NCBI GenBank assembly: GCA_021779875.1
Contig: JAJXZV010000263.1
Location: 1-7,553, forward strand
Direction of reading: 5' to 3'
Length of the DNA: 7,553 nt
Origin: Pseudomonadota bacterium
GTDB taxonomy: Bacteria > Pseudomonadota > Gammaproteobacteria > Steroidobacterales > Steroidobacteraceae
The notes under the pieces were generated by a model. That model saw only the letters and a program-made list of their open reading frames with translations. It made no database searches and had not been told where the DNA came from. Made by a program: the position numbers and the translations under genes. This document shows positions 1 to 5,858 of the stretch, one piece after another (the stretch's first letter is position 1; every line of letters starts with the position of its first letter).

Positions 1-121
1 GCGAACCGGTGTGCCCGGCCTTGTGCGCCTGGAAGAGGCGCTTCACCCGCGCCACCGCCCCGGCCGAACTCGCCTGCAGCGGCTTGTCCAGCAGCAGGAT
101 GCCGTGCACTTCGGCCGGCAC
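1..121 (-). CDS. truB: tRNA pseudouridine(55) synthase TruB, N-terminal 40 codons only
   Basis: TruB converts U55 to pseudouridine in the T-loop of elongator tRNAs. Only the first 40 residues are inside the window; the rest lies beyond position 1. Seen: the translation contains GILLLDKP at residues 7-14 and KRLFQAHKAGHTGS at 27-40. In TruB these are the N-terminal strand and the lead-in to the catalytic loop. The catalytic Asp should follow GHTGS directly and is therefore not visible. The start is taken as GTG at 119-121, two bases after the rbfA stop; no ATG gives the conserved N-terminus. No Shine-Dalgarno (SD) sequence precedes it, so translation is probably coupled to rbfA. The place after rbfA matches the E. 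coli operon order. Confidence 0.9.
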   Translation of the reverse strand, partial: MPAEVHGILLLDKPLQASSAGAVARVKRLFQAHKAGHTGS

Positions 122-123
122 GG

Positions 124-486
124 TTAGTCGCCGCTGCCGGGCTTGTTCGCCGCGTCGATCAGCTGGGTGAGGCGCACGCCCCGCTCGATCGAAGTGTCGA
201 GCTCGAACGTGAGCGTCGGGGTGTGGCGGATCATCAACGCCCGCGACAGGGCGTTGCGCAGGAATCCGCTCGCGCTCTCGAGACCGCGCTGCACGCGCGG
301 ATCGGCGCCCTGTTTGCCGAACACCAGGTACTGCACCTTCGCCGTGCGCAGATCCCCGGTCACGTCCACGTGCGTGATCGTGATGTTGCCGACCCGCTCG
401 TCCCGGATCTCGCGCCGCACGATCTCGGTCAGCTCGCGCTGGATCTGCTCCGCGAGGCGCCGGGCACGGGGATTCTGCGTGGCCAT
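124..486 (-). CDS. rbfA: 30S ribosome-binding factor RbfA
   Basis: RbfA binds the immature 30S subunit and helps late 16S rRNA maturation at the 5' end; in E. coli it is needed for growth in the cold. The protein is 120 aa, slightly shorter than the E. coli protein (about 133 aa as I recall), mainly through a shorter charged C-terminus. Seen: an N-terminal helix, REIRDERVGNITITHVDV at 25-42 typical of the first strands of the family, and the kinked KH-like helix with the Ala-x-Gly interruption (A72, S73, G74 in SASGFLRNAL). LTFELDTSIERG at 92-103 is the last strand. The ATG is 19 bp after the infB stop. The bases before it are C-rich with no SD match, so initiation may depend on ribosomes finishing infB. 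Confidence 0.96.
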   Translation of the reverse strand: MATQNPRARRLAEQIQRELTEIVRREIRDERVGNITITHVDVTGDLRTAKVQYLVFGKQGADPRVQRGLESASGFLRNALSRALMIRHTPTLTFELDTSIERGVRLTQLIDAANKPGSGD

Positions 487-505
487 GCGGGAGCGCGGCG
501 CGCCG

Positions 506-3016
506 TCACAGCGTGCGCGCCACCTCCACCCGCGAGTAGCACTCGATCTGATCGCCCTCGCGCACGTCGTTGTAGTTCTTCACGCCGATGCCGCATTCGG
601 TGCCGGCGCGCACCTCGTTGACGTCGTCCTTGAAGCGCTTCAGCGACTCGAGCGCGCCCTCGAAGATCACCACGTTGTTGCGCAGAACCCGGATCGGGAA
701 ATTGCGGCGCACGTAGCCGTCGATGACCATGCAGCCGGCGACCGTGCCGAACTTGCTGGAGCGGAACACGCTGCGCACCTCGGCGAGTCCGACGATCTGC
801 TCCTTGACCTCGGGCGAGAGCATGCCGGTGAGCACCGCGCGCACGTCGTCGATGGCCTCGTAGATGATGCTGTAGTAGCGCACGTCGACGCCGTGATCCT
901 TGATCGCGGCGCGCGCGGCCGCGTCGCCGCGCACGTTGAACGCAATGATGCGCGCCTTGGACGCGGCCGCGAGGGTCACGTCCGATTCGGTCAGTCCGCC
1001 GACGCCCGAGGACACGATGTTGACGCCCACCTCGCTGGTGGACATCGCGACGAGCGCGTCGCGCAGCGCCTCGACGCTGCCCTGAACGTCCGCCTTGACC
1101 AGGATCCGCACCAGGTCGGCCTTCGCCTCGCCCATGGTGGAGAACACGTCCTGCATGTTCGCGCTCTGCTTGGCGAGCTTGACGTCGCGCGACTTCGCCT
1201 GGCGGTGCATGGCCACTTCACGCGCCTTGCGCTCGCTCTCGACCACCAGCAGCTCGTCGCCCGCGTTGGGCGCCCCGGAGAGGCCGAGCACCACCACCGG
1301 AATGGACGGACCCGCCGATTCGATCGGCCGGCCGGCCTCGTCGAACAGCGCGCGCACGCGCCCGAACTCCTGGCCGATGAGCAGCGGATCGCCGAGCTTG
1401 AGCGTGCCGCGCAGCACCAGGACCGTGGCGACCGCGCCGCGGCCCTTCTCGAGGCTCGATTCGATCACGAACCCGGCCGCGAGGCCCTCGACCGGCGCCT
1501 TCAGCTCGAGCACCTCGGACTGCAGGAGGATGCTGTCGAGCAGCTGATCGACCCCCTGGCCGGTGCGCGCCGAGACCGGCACGAAGATGTTCTCGCCGCC
1601 CCATTCCTCGGGAATGACGCCGTACTTGGTGAGCTCCTGCTTGACCTTCTCGGCATCCGCCTCGGGCTTGTCGATCTTGTTCAGCGCCACCACGATCGGC
1701 ACCTGCGCCGCCTGCGCGTGCTTGATGGCCTCGATGGTCTGCGGCATGACGCCGTCGTCGGCGGCCACCACCAGCACGATGATGTCGGTCACCTGGGCGC
1801 CGCGGGCGCGCATCGAGGTGAAGGCCGCGTGGCCCGGCGTGTCGAGGAAGGTGACCATGCCCTTCGAGGTCTCGACGTGGTATGCGCCGATGTGCTGGGT
1901 GATGCCGCCCGCCTCGCCCGCGGCGACCTTGGTGCGGCGGATGTAGTCTAGGAGCGAGGTCTTGCCGTGGTCGACGTGGCCCATGACCGTGACCACCGGC
2001 GGCCGCTGCAGCGCCTCGTGCGTGACTTCGGCTTCGCCCTGCAGGCTCTCCTCGATGACGTTGTCCTTGCGCAGTACCGGCGTGTGGCCCATCTCCTCCA
2101 CCACCAGCACCGCGGTGTCCTGGTCGATGGTCTGGTTGATGGTGGCCATCACACCCATGTTCATCATGATCTTGATCACTTCGGTGGCCTTCACCGCCAT
2201 CTTCTGCGCCAGCTCGCCGACGGTCATGGCCTCGCCGATCGCCACCTCGCGCACCACGCGCGCGGTCGGCATCTCAAACCCATGCTGCTTCCCGTCGACC
2301 TCGCCGACGGCGCGGCGGCGGCCGTCCCGGGCCTTGCTCTTCTTCTTGTGGCGCGAGCTGACGTCGCCGGCGATGTGCAGCTCCTGCCGTCCGTAGCGCG
2401 TGGTCTTGTCCTCGGTGGTCTCGCGCGCCGGCTTCGCCACCTTGGCGGCGGCCGCCTTGCGCTCGCGCTCGGCCGCCTCGCGCGCCTGCGTCTCGGCCTG
2501 GCGCCGCGCCTCCTCTTCGGCGCTTCGCTTGCGATTTTCCTCGTCGGTGCGGCGGCGGCTCTCCTCCTCCATGCGCTCGCGCTCGGCGCGCTCACGCTCG
2601 AGCCGCTCGCTCTCCGCCCGCTCCAGCGCGGCGCGGGCGAGCTCCTCCGACTCGCGCTGGCGGTCGAGCTCCTCCTGCTGCTGCCGGGCCTGGTCCTCGA
2701 GCACCTCACGCTTCACGTAGGTGCGCTTGCTGCGCACCTCCACGTTGACCGTGCGCGCACGGCCCTGCGGGCTCGCGAGCTTCAACTCCGACTGCGACTT
2801 GCGGCGCAAGGTGATCTTGCGCGGCGCGGCGTCGGCCTGGGGGTCTTCGCGGCCATGGCTGCGCCGCAGGTGCGTGAGCAGCTCGTGCTTCGCCTCCTCG
2901 CTGATCATGTCCTGCGGACTGCCCACCTTGATGCCGGCCTGATCGAGCTGCTGGAGCAGCCGATCGACGGGCACCTTCAACACCTCGGCGAATTGCGCGA
3001 CGGTTACATCTGCCAT
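506..3016 (-). CDS. infB: Translation initiation factor IF-2
   Basis: IF2 is the GTPase that brings fMet-tRNA to the 30S subunit and promotes 50S joining. The protein is 836 aa. Domains seen: IF2_N at about 1-52; an Arg/Glu-rich, probably helical linker at about 97-200 followed by a basic stretch to 237; a second IF2_N-like segment at about 257-307; and the G domain from 340. GTPase motifs are complete: GHVDHGKT 346-353 (G1), GGITQHIGA 370-378 (G2), DTPGH 392-396 (G3), NKID 446-449 (G4), SARTG 482-486 (G5). Domain II, the C1 domain and the fMet-tRNA-binding C2 domain follow; C2 includes GCMVIDG 761-767 and ECGIGVKNY 807-815. The frame stays open 13 codons further upstream, into nusA. I chose the ATG at 3014-3016 because it gives the conserved [13 protein letters not shown] start and has an SD 8 nt upstream. 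The long linker is the usual variable part. Confidence 0.98.
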   Translation of the reverse strand: MADVTVAQFAEVLKVPVDRLLQQLDQAGIKVGSPQDMISEEAKHELLTHLRRSHGREDPQADAAPRKITLRRKSQSELKLASPQGRARTVNVEVRSKRTYVKREVLEDQARQQQEELDRQRESEELARAALERAESERLERERAERERMEEESRRRTDEENRKRSAEEEARRQAETQAREAAERERKAAAAKVAKPARETTEDKTTRYGRQELHIAGDVSSRHKKKSKARDGRRRAVGEVDGKQHGFEMPTARVVREVAIGEAMTVGELAQKMAVKATEVIKIMMNMGVMATINQTIDQDTAVLVVEEMGHTPVLRKDNVIEESLQGEAEVTHEALQRPPVVTVMGHVDHGKTSLLDYIRRTKVAAGEAGGITQHIGAYHVETSKGMVTFLDTPGHAAFTSMRARGAQVTDIIVLVVAADDGVMPQTIEAIKHAQAAQVPIVVALNKIDKPEADAEKVKQELTKYGVIPEEWGGENIFVPVSARTGQGVDQLLDSILLQSEVLELKAPVEGLAAGFVIESSLEKGRGAVATVLVLRGTLKLGDPLLIGQEFGRVRALFDEAGRPIESAGPSIPVVVLGLSGAPNAGDELLVVESERKAREVAMHRQAKSRDVKLAKQSANMQDVFSTMGEAKADLVRILVKADVQGSVEALRDALVAMSTSEVGVNIVSSGVGGLTESDVTLAAASKARIIAFNVRGDAAARAAIKDHGVDVRYYSIIYEAIDDVRAVLTGMLSPEVKEQIVGLAEVRSVFRSSKFGTVAGCMVIDGYVRRNFPIRVLRNNVVIFEGALESLKRFKDDVNEVRAGTECGIGVKNYNDVREGDQIECYSRVEVARTL

Positions 3017-3024
3017 TACTACTG

Positions 3025-3030
3025 CTCCTA
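3025..3030 (-). promoter_or_regulatory. infB Shine-Dalgarno overlapping the nusA stop codon
   Basis: On the minus strand TAGGAG contains the TAG stop of nusA and a GGAG ribosome-binding site, 8 nt before the infB ATG. This decides the infB start at 3016 over the longer open frame. It also suggests that ribosomes ending nusA can restart on infB. Confidence 0.8.
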
Positions 3031-4524
3031 CGCCTTCGCCTCTTCCTCGAACCAATGCTTGCGCGCTTCCATGATCAGCTGCGCGGCCATCTTCTCGTCC
3101 ATGCCGCCGATCTCGACGAGCTCGTCCACCGCGAGGTCGGCCAGGTCGTCACGCGTGCGCACGCCCTTGCCCGCCAGGGTCTTCGCGAGGTCCTCGCCGG
3201 TGAGCTCGATCAGATCCGCCGTGGGCTCGGTGCCGTCGATCGATTCCTCGGTCGCGATCGCCTGGGTGAGCAGCACGTCGCGCGCGCGCGTCCGCAGCTC
3301 CTTCACGATCTCCTCGTCGAACTCCTCGATGGCGTTCAGCTCGCTCGCCGGCACGTAGGCGATCTCCTCGATGGTCGAGAAGCCTTCCTGCACCAGGATG
3401 CTCGCCACGTCGGCGTCGACGTCCAGCTGCTTCATGAAGGTCTCGCGCAACGCCGAGGACTCGGTCTCGCTCTTGGCCTCCGCCTGCGACTCGCTCATCA
3501 CGTTCAGTTCCCAGCCGGTGAGCTCGCTCGCCAGGCGGATGTTCTGGCCGCCACGGCCGATGGCCTGGGAGAGCTTGTCCTCCGAGACCGCGATGTCCAT
3601 GGCGTGCGAGTCCTCGTCCACCACGATCGAGATGACCTCGGCCGGCGCCATCGCGTTGATGACGAACTGGGCCGAATTTTCGTCGTAGGGGATGATGTCC
3701 ACGCGCTCCCCGGCGATCTCGTTCGACACCGCCTGCACCCGCGATCCGCGCATGCCCACGCACGCGCCCACCGGATCGATGCGCGGATCGTTGCTGCGCA
3801 CGGCGATCTTGGCGCGCACGCCCGGATCGCGCGCCGCGGAGAGGATGTTGATCAGCCCCTGGCCGACCTCCGGAACCTCGAGCTTGAACAGCTCGACGAG
3901 GAACTCCGGCGCCGTGCGCGACAGGAACAGCTGCGGCCCGCGCGGTTCCGTGCGCACTTCCTTCAGGAACGCCTTGATGCGGTCCTGCGACCGCACGGGT
4001 TCGCGCGGGATCATCTCCTCGCGCGCGATGAAGCCTTCCGCGTTCGCGCCCAGGTCGACGTAGACCCCGTTGCGGTCCACGCGCTTGACGATGCCGCTCA
4101 CCAGCGTGCCCGCGCGGTCCTTGTAGGCGTCGACCACCTGGGCGCGTTCGGCCTCGCGCACCTTCTGCACGATCACCTGCTTGGCGGTCTGCGCCAGGAT
4201 GCGCCCGAACGGCACCGACTCCATCGGCTCCTCCACGTAGCCGCCCGGCTCGACGTCCGGGTCGAGGTCGCGGGCGTCCTCGAGGCGCAGTTCGCGCTCG
4301 GGCACCTCGAGCTCCTTCGAATCGTCGGCGAAAACCTTCCAGCGGCGGAAGGTGTCGTAGTCGCCGGTCTTGCGGTTGATGGCGACGCGGATGTCGAGCT
4401 CCTCGCCGTGCTTCTTGCGGGTCGCGGACGCGAGCGCCGCCTCGAGCGCGCCGAAGATGATCTCCTTGTCGACTCCCTTCTCGTTGGAGACCGCGTCGAC
4501 CGCCATCAAAATTTCTTTGTTCAT
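3028..4524 (-). CDS. nusA: Transcription termination/antitermination factor NusA
   Basis: NusA binds RNA polymerase and nascent RNA. It promotes pausing and hairpin termination, and takes part in antitermination of rRNA and phage transcripts. The protein is 498 aa, close to E. coli NusA. Domains seen: the N-terminal RNAP-binding domain 1-125 ([18 protein letters not shown] start); S1 at about 135-200 ([19 protein letters not shown]); KH1 at about 230-297 with [14 protein letters not shown]2 at about 303-345 with [20 protein letters not shown]; then two acidic helix-hairpin-helix AR repeats at about 362-420 and 437-495. The two C-terminal repeats are the arrangement of beta/gammaproteobacteria. 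The ATG at 4522-4524 is preceded by AGGAG 10 nt away and a second AAGGA very close to the start. It lies 27 bp after rimP. As the operon's own termination factor it is a candidate regulator of the leader upstream of rimP (inference). Confidence 0.98.
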   Translation of the reverse strand: MNKEILMAVDAVSNEKGVDKEIIFGALEAALASATRKKHGEELDIRVAINRKTGDYDTFRRWKVFADDSKELEVPERELRLEDARDLDPDVEPGGYVEEPMESVPFGRILAQTAKQVIVQKVREAERAQVVDAYKDRAGTLVSGIVKRVDRNGVYVDLGANAEGFIAREEMIPREPVRSQDRIKAFLKEVRTEPRGPQLFLSRTAPEFLVELFKLEVPEVGQGLINILSAARDPGVRAKIAVRSNDPRIDPVGACVGMRGSRVQAVSNEIAGERVDIIPYDENSAQFVINAMAPAEVISIVVDEDSHAMDIAVSEDKLSQAIGRGGQNIRLASELTGWELNVMSESQAEAKSETESSALRETFMKQLDVDADVASILVQEGFSTIEEIAYVPASELNAIEEFDEEIVKELRTRARDVLLTQAIATEESIDGTEPTADLIELTGEDLAKTLAGKGVRTRDDLADLAVDELVEIGGMDEKMAAQLIMEARKHWFEEEAKA

Positions 4525-4551
4525 GTCCTTCCGACTCCTGACACTGCTACT

Positions 4552-5007
4552 TCAAGGCCGCAGTCTCGCCTTCTGGATCCTGTCCATCGGCAGGCTGTAG
4601 GGCTTGCCGTCCACTTCCATGGATATCGAGTCCCCCGACACCGCCTGCAACGTGCCGACGAAGCGCCGCCGCCCGTCCATCGGCAGCTTCAATTCGGCGA
4701 AAATCCGCTCGCCCACGAAACGCTCGAAGTGCTCGCGCTTGCGCAGCACCCGGTCGAACCCCGGCGAGGAGACCTCGAGCGTGTAATGGCCCTTGATCGG
4801 ATCCTCGACCTCGAGCCGCTCGCTCACCGCGTGGCTCACGAGGGCGCAGTCATCCACCGTGACGCCGGTCCCATCCGGGCCGGCCGGCCGGTCGATGAAC
4901 ACGCGCAGCACCTCTCCGCCCGCGGCACGGCCGAGCTCGATGTCGACCAGTTCGAAACCGAGCGCCTCGACCGACGGCTCCAGCAGGCGCATCAGGGCAT
5001 CACGCAT
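4552..5007 (-). CDS. rimP: Ribosome maturation factor RimP
   Basis: RimP binds free 30S subunits and helps assembly around S12 and the central pseudoknot region. At 151 aa it matches the usual length (E. coli about 150). Seen: GFELVDIE at 17-24, LRVFID 34-39, VTVDDC 49-54, and the family hallmark LEVSSPGFDRVL at 77-88. A C-terminal SH3/Sm-like barrel follows from about 92, with RRRFVGTL and the ending IQKARL. The frame is open 29 codons further upstream, but that extension would translate the terminator hairpin. I chose the ATG at 5005-5007 because the conserved N-terminus begins there and GGAAGGAA lies just upstream (AAGGA 9 nt from the ATG). It is the first gene of the operon. Confidence 0.96.
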   Translation of the reverse strand: MRDALMRLLEPSVEALGFELVDIELGRAAGGEVLRVFIDRPAGPDGTGVTVDDCALVSHAVSERLEVEDPIKGHYTLEVSSPGFDRVLRKREHFERFVGERIFAELKLPMDGRRRFVGTLQAVSGDSISMEVDGKPYSLPMDRIQKARLRP

Positions 5008-5016
5008 TCCCGAGAT

Positions 5017-5021
5017 TCCTT
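5017..5021 (-). promoter_or_regulatory. rimP Shine-Dalgarno (AAGGA)
   Basis: AAGGA on the minus strand, within GGAAGGAA, sits 9 nt before the ATG at 5005-5007. It supports that start over the ATG at 5092-5094, which has no such site and lies upstream of the terminator hairpin. Confidence 0.75.
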
Positions 5022-5059
5022 CCGGTCGCACCGCCCGCGCGATCCGCGAAACGGCACGC

Positions 5060-5089
5060 AAACAAAAAAGGGGACCGTCGGCCCCCTTT
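5060..5089 (-). terminator. Intrinsic terminator in the rimP leader
   Basis: On the minus strand AAAGGGGGCC (5089-5080) pairs with GGTCCCCTTT (5076-5067) around a 3-nt GAC loop. This gives a 10-bp stem with one G-U pair. The U-run continues as TTT, G, TTT down to 5060. The gene above (RRM protein) has its own hairpin at 5251-5278, and the rimP promoter lies between the two. The main transcript this terminator can stop is therefore the operon's own leader, about 50 nt before the rimP ATG. Its reverse strand has A-runs, so it is directional. Confidence 0.88.
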
Positions 5090-5211
5090 CGCACACGACC
5101 CGCCGAACGGCGGCCAGGTCGTCAACTCGTCGATATCGCGCCGCGGGGCCGACTCAACCCCGCGCACCGCCCCGCCGCGTCGTTCGACCTTGAACGAGCG
5201 CCGCGACGCGG
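5060..5211 (-). promoter_or_regulatory. Structured rimP operon leader with attenuator layout
   Basis: Between the predicted start (about 5211) and the terminator, the minus-strand RNA can form three hairpins. Hairpin 1 is TCGTTC/GAACGA at 5180-5197. Hairpin 2 is CGCGGGG/CCCCGCG at 5142-5164 with a 9-nt loop. Hairpin 3 is CCGCC/GGCGG at 5100-5113 with a GTTC loop. The segment GTCGGCCCC (5153-5145), in the loop and 3' arm of hairpin 2, is exactly complementary to GGGGCCGAC (5085-5077) in the 5' arm and loop of the terminator. Hairpin 2, this long-range pairing and the terminator compete for shared bases, as in known attenuators. No ligand-binding motif that I recognise is present. Regulation by NusA itself is an inference. 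Confidence 0.5.
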
Positions 5212-5217
5212 GCCGCG

Positions 5218-5247
5218 ATTATAGGCAAACGCCGCCGTCTTAGGCAA
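5218..5247 (-). promoter_or_regulatory. Sigma70-type promoter of the rimP-nusA-infB operon
   Basis: On the minus strand a perfect TATAAT (5223-5218) lies 18 bp after TTGCCT (5247-5242), which matches TTGACA at four of six positions. Transcription would start near 5211, giving a leader of about 200 nt before rimP. The discriminator after the -10 box is very GC-rich (CGCGGCC), as in promoters shut down by ppGpp and DksA in proteobacteria; that regulation is inferred. The -35 box sits in the tail of the preceding terminator. Confidence 0.7.
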
Positions 5248-5250
5248 ACG
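5222..5250 (-). repeat. Perfect 10-bp direct repeat spanning the operon promoter
   Basis: CGTTTGCCTA occurs twice on the minus strand, at 5250-5241 and 5231-5222, 19 bp apart start to start. The first copy contains the -35 box; the second runs into the first two bases of TATAAT. It may be a two-site operator, or a small duplication with no function. Confidence 0.6.
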
Positions 5251-5278
5251 ACTGGGGCCGCATCGCTGCGGCCCCAGT
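5251..5278 (-). terminator. Terminator-like hairpin after the RRM protein gene
   Basis: A perfect 12-bp stem (ACTGGGGCCGCA / TGCGGCCCCAGT) closes a 4-nt loop that reads GCGA on the minus strand, a GNRA tetraloop. It begins 23 bp after the RRM gene stop. The tail is only modestly U-rich (CGTTTGCC), so it may end transcription imperfectly or act mainly as a stable 3' end. Confidence 0.7.
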
Positions 5279-5301
5279 GTTCGCTGGCGACGTGAAGTCC
5301 G

Positions 5302-5595
5302 TTACCAGCGCTTCGGGCCTCGCGACCCGCCACCGCCACCGCCGCCGCCGCCGGTGCGCTCCTGAGCCTCGTTCACCTTCAGTGCGCGGCCCTGGATATC
5401 TTGTCCGTTCAGCGCCTGCATGGCGCGCGCGGCGTCCGCGCTCGCCATTTCGACGAAGCCGAAACCACGGGGCCGGCCGGTCTCGCGATCATTGATCAGC
5501 GCGACCGACTGGACGGCACCGTGCTTTTCGAACAGGGCACGGACCGCGGCTTCGTCCATCGAGAACGGAAGATTGCCAACATACATTTTCGTCAT
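5302..5595 (-). CDS. Small RNA-binding protein: single RRM with polyglycine tail
   Basis: A 97-aa cytoplasmic protein made of one RRM (about 2-76) and a short disordered tail. RNP2 is MYVGNL at 4-9 and RNP1 is RGFGFVEM at 43-50. The aromatic residues at Y5, F45 and F47 are those that usually stack on RNA bases. The tail has nine glycines in a row (82-90) and ends SRGPKRW, which resembles the Gly-rich tails of the bacterial and cyanobacterial Rbp proteins, several of them cold-induced. The RNA target is unknown. The ATG at 5593-5595 sets RNP2 in the usual position; the upstream SD is weak (TAGG about 12 nt away). It has its own 3' hairpin and is probably transcribed alone, just ahead of the rimP operon. 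No gene symbol is certain. Confidence 0.93.
   Translation of the reverse strand: MTKMYVGNLPFSMDEAAVRALFEKHGAVQSVALINDRETGRPRGFGFVEMASADAARAMQALNGQDIQGRALKVNEAQERTGGGGGGGGGSRGPKRW
5326..5352 (-). repeat. In-frame GGN triplet repeat coding nine glycines
   Basis: Nine consecutive Gly codons (four GGC, then alternating GGT and GGC, ending GGG) near the 3' end of the RRM gene. The run is in frame, so slippage would change tail length without breaking the protein. Confidence 0.8.
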
Positions 5596-5848
5596 GTGAG
5601 AAATACCTACTGCTAAAAAACTATCGGCCGGACGCGCCTACGTTGTTGTTAAGATGCGCCAGCCACCTGGATCGAGGAAGACCTGCGTTACGTGTAATGG
5701 CCAAATGGACGCCTAGAGGGCGCCATGACCAGAAACGGACGAAGTGGACGTTCACGAGCCGGGGCAGACTATACCGCAAATCCCTGAAAGGCACGAGTTT
5801 TTGCCTTTGGCGTGGCGGGTCGCCCCCGGAACGGGGCCCCGGCCGGCG
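5596..5848. other. 253-bp non-coding region upstream of the RRM gene
   Basis: I see no convincing gene here on either strand. A plus-strand open frame starting at 5643 runs into the methyltransferase coding region and lacks family features, so I do not call it. The stretch is visibly less GC-rich than its surroundings between about 5596 and 5620 and again around 5765-5815. It should hold the RRM gene's promoter and 5' untranslated region. No tRNA fold was found. Confidence 0.6.
5768..5773 (-). promoter_or_regulatory. Possible -10 box (TATAGT) for the RRM gene
   Basis: TATAGT on the minus strand matches TATAAT at five of six positions, but no good -35 box lies 16-18 bp upstream. If used, it would give an untranslated leader of about 165 nt, which is long, as in several cold-shock genes. 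Weak evidence. Confidence 0.3.
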
Positions 5849-5858
5849 TCAGCCGGCC
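5822..5858 (-). terminator. GC-rich hairpins at the end of the methyltransferase gene
   Basis: A 7-bp perfect stem (GCCGGCC/GGCCGGC, 5841-5858 counting both arms) has a TGAC loop that contains the stop codon. A second GC stem (GCCCC/GGGGC, 5822-5837) follows. There is no U-run, so this is not a standard intrinsic terminator; it may only protect the RNA end or be chance in GC-rich DNA. Confidence 0.35.

Noticed and set aside
2200..2300. Internal starts in infB (ATG at 2270-2272 or 2225-2227) for a shorter IF2 isoform as in E. coli
   Set aside because: No internal ribosome-binding site with proper spacing is visible before either codon, so the sequence alone does not support it.
3017..3055. 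A longer IF2 starting at 3055
   Set aside because: The extra 13 residues overlap the nusA C-terminus and do not resemble IF2; the ATG at 3014-3016 has an SD and the conserved N-terminus.
5008..5094. A longer RimP starting at the ATG at 5092-5094
   Set aside because: The extension translates the terminator hairpin and its U-tail, lacks a ribosome-binding site, and is absent from the RimP family; the ATG at 5005-5007 has a good SD.
5001..5167. A small GTG-started open frame in the rimP leader (from 5167 to the rimP start region) as a leader peptide
   Set aside because: It has no convincing SD, reads through the terminator, and has no run of regulatory codons such as those in amino acid attenuators.
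143..5193. Very long open frames on the plus strand (143-1951, 1967-3358, 3055-5193) opposite infB, nusA and rimP
   Set aside because: They are antisense to strongly conserved genes, are rich in His, Arg, Leu, Ala and Asp, have no recognisable domains, and are expected from GC-rich third codon positions on the other strand.
5090..5220. A tRNA or riboswitch in the rimP leader
   Set aside because: The GTTCAAGGTCGAAC element at first recalls a T-arm, but its loop is 6 nt and no acceptor or anticodon arm fits around it; no known riboswitch core motif was recognised.
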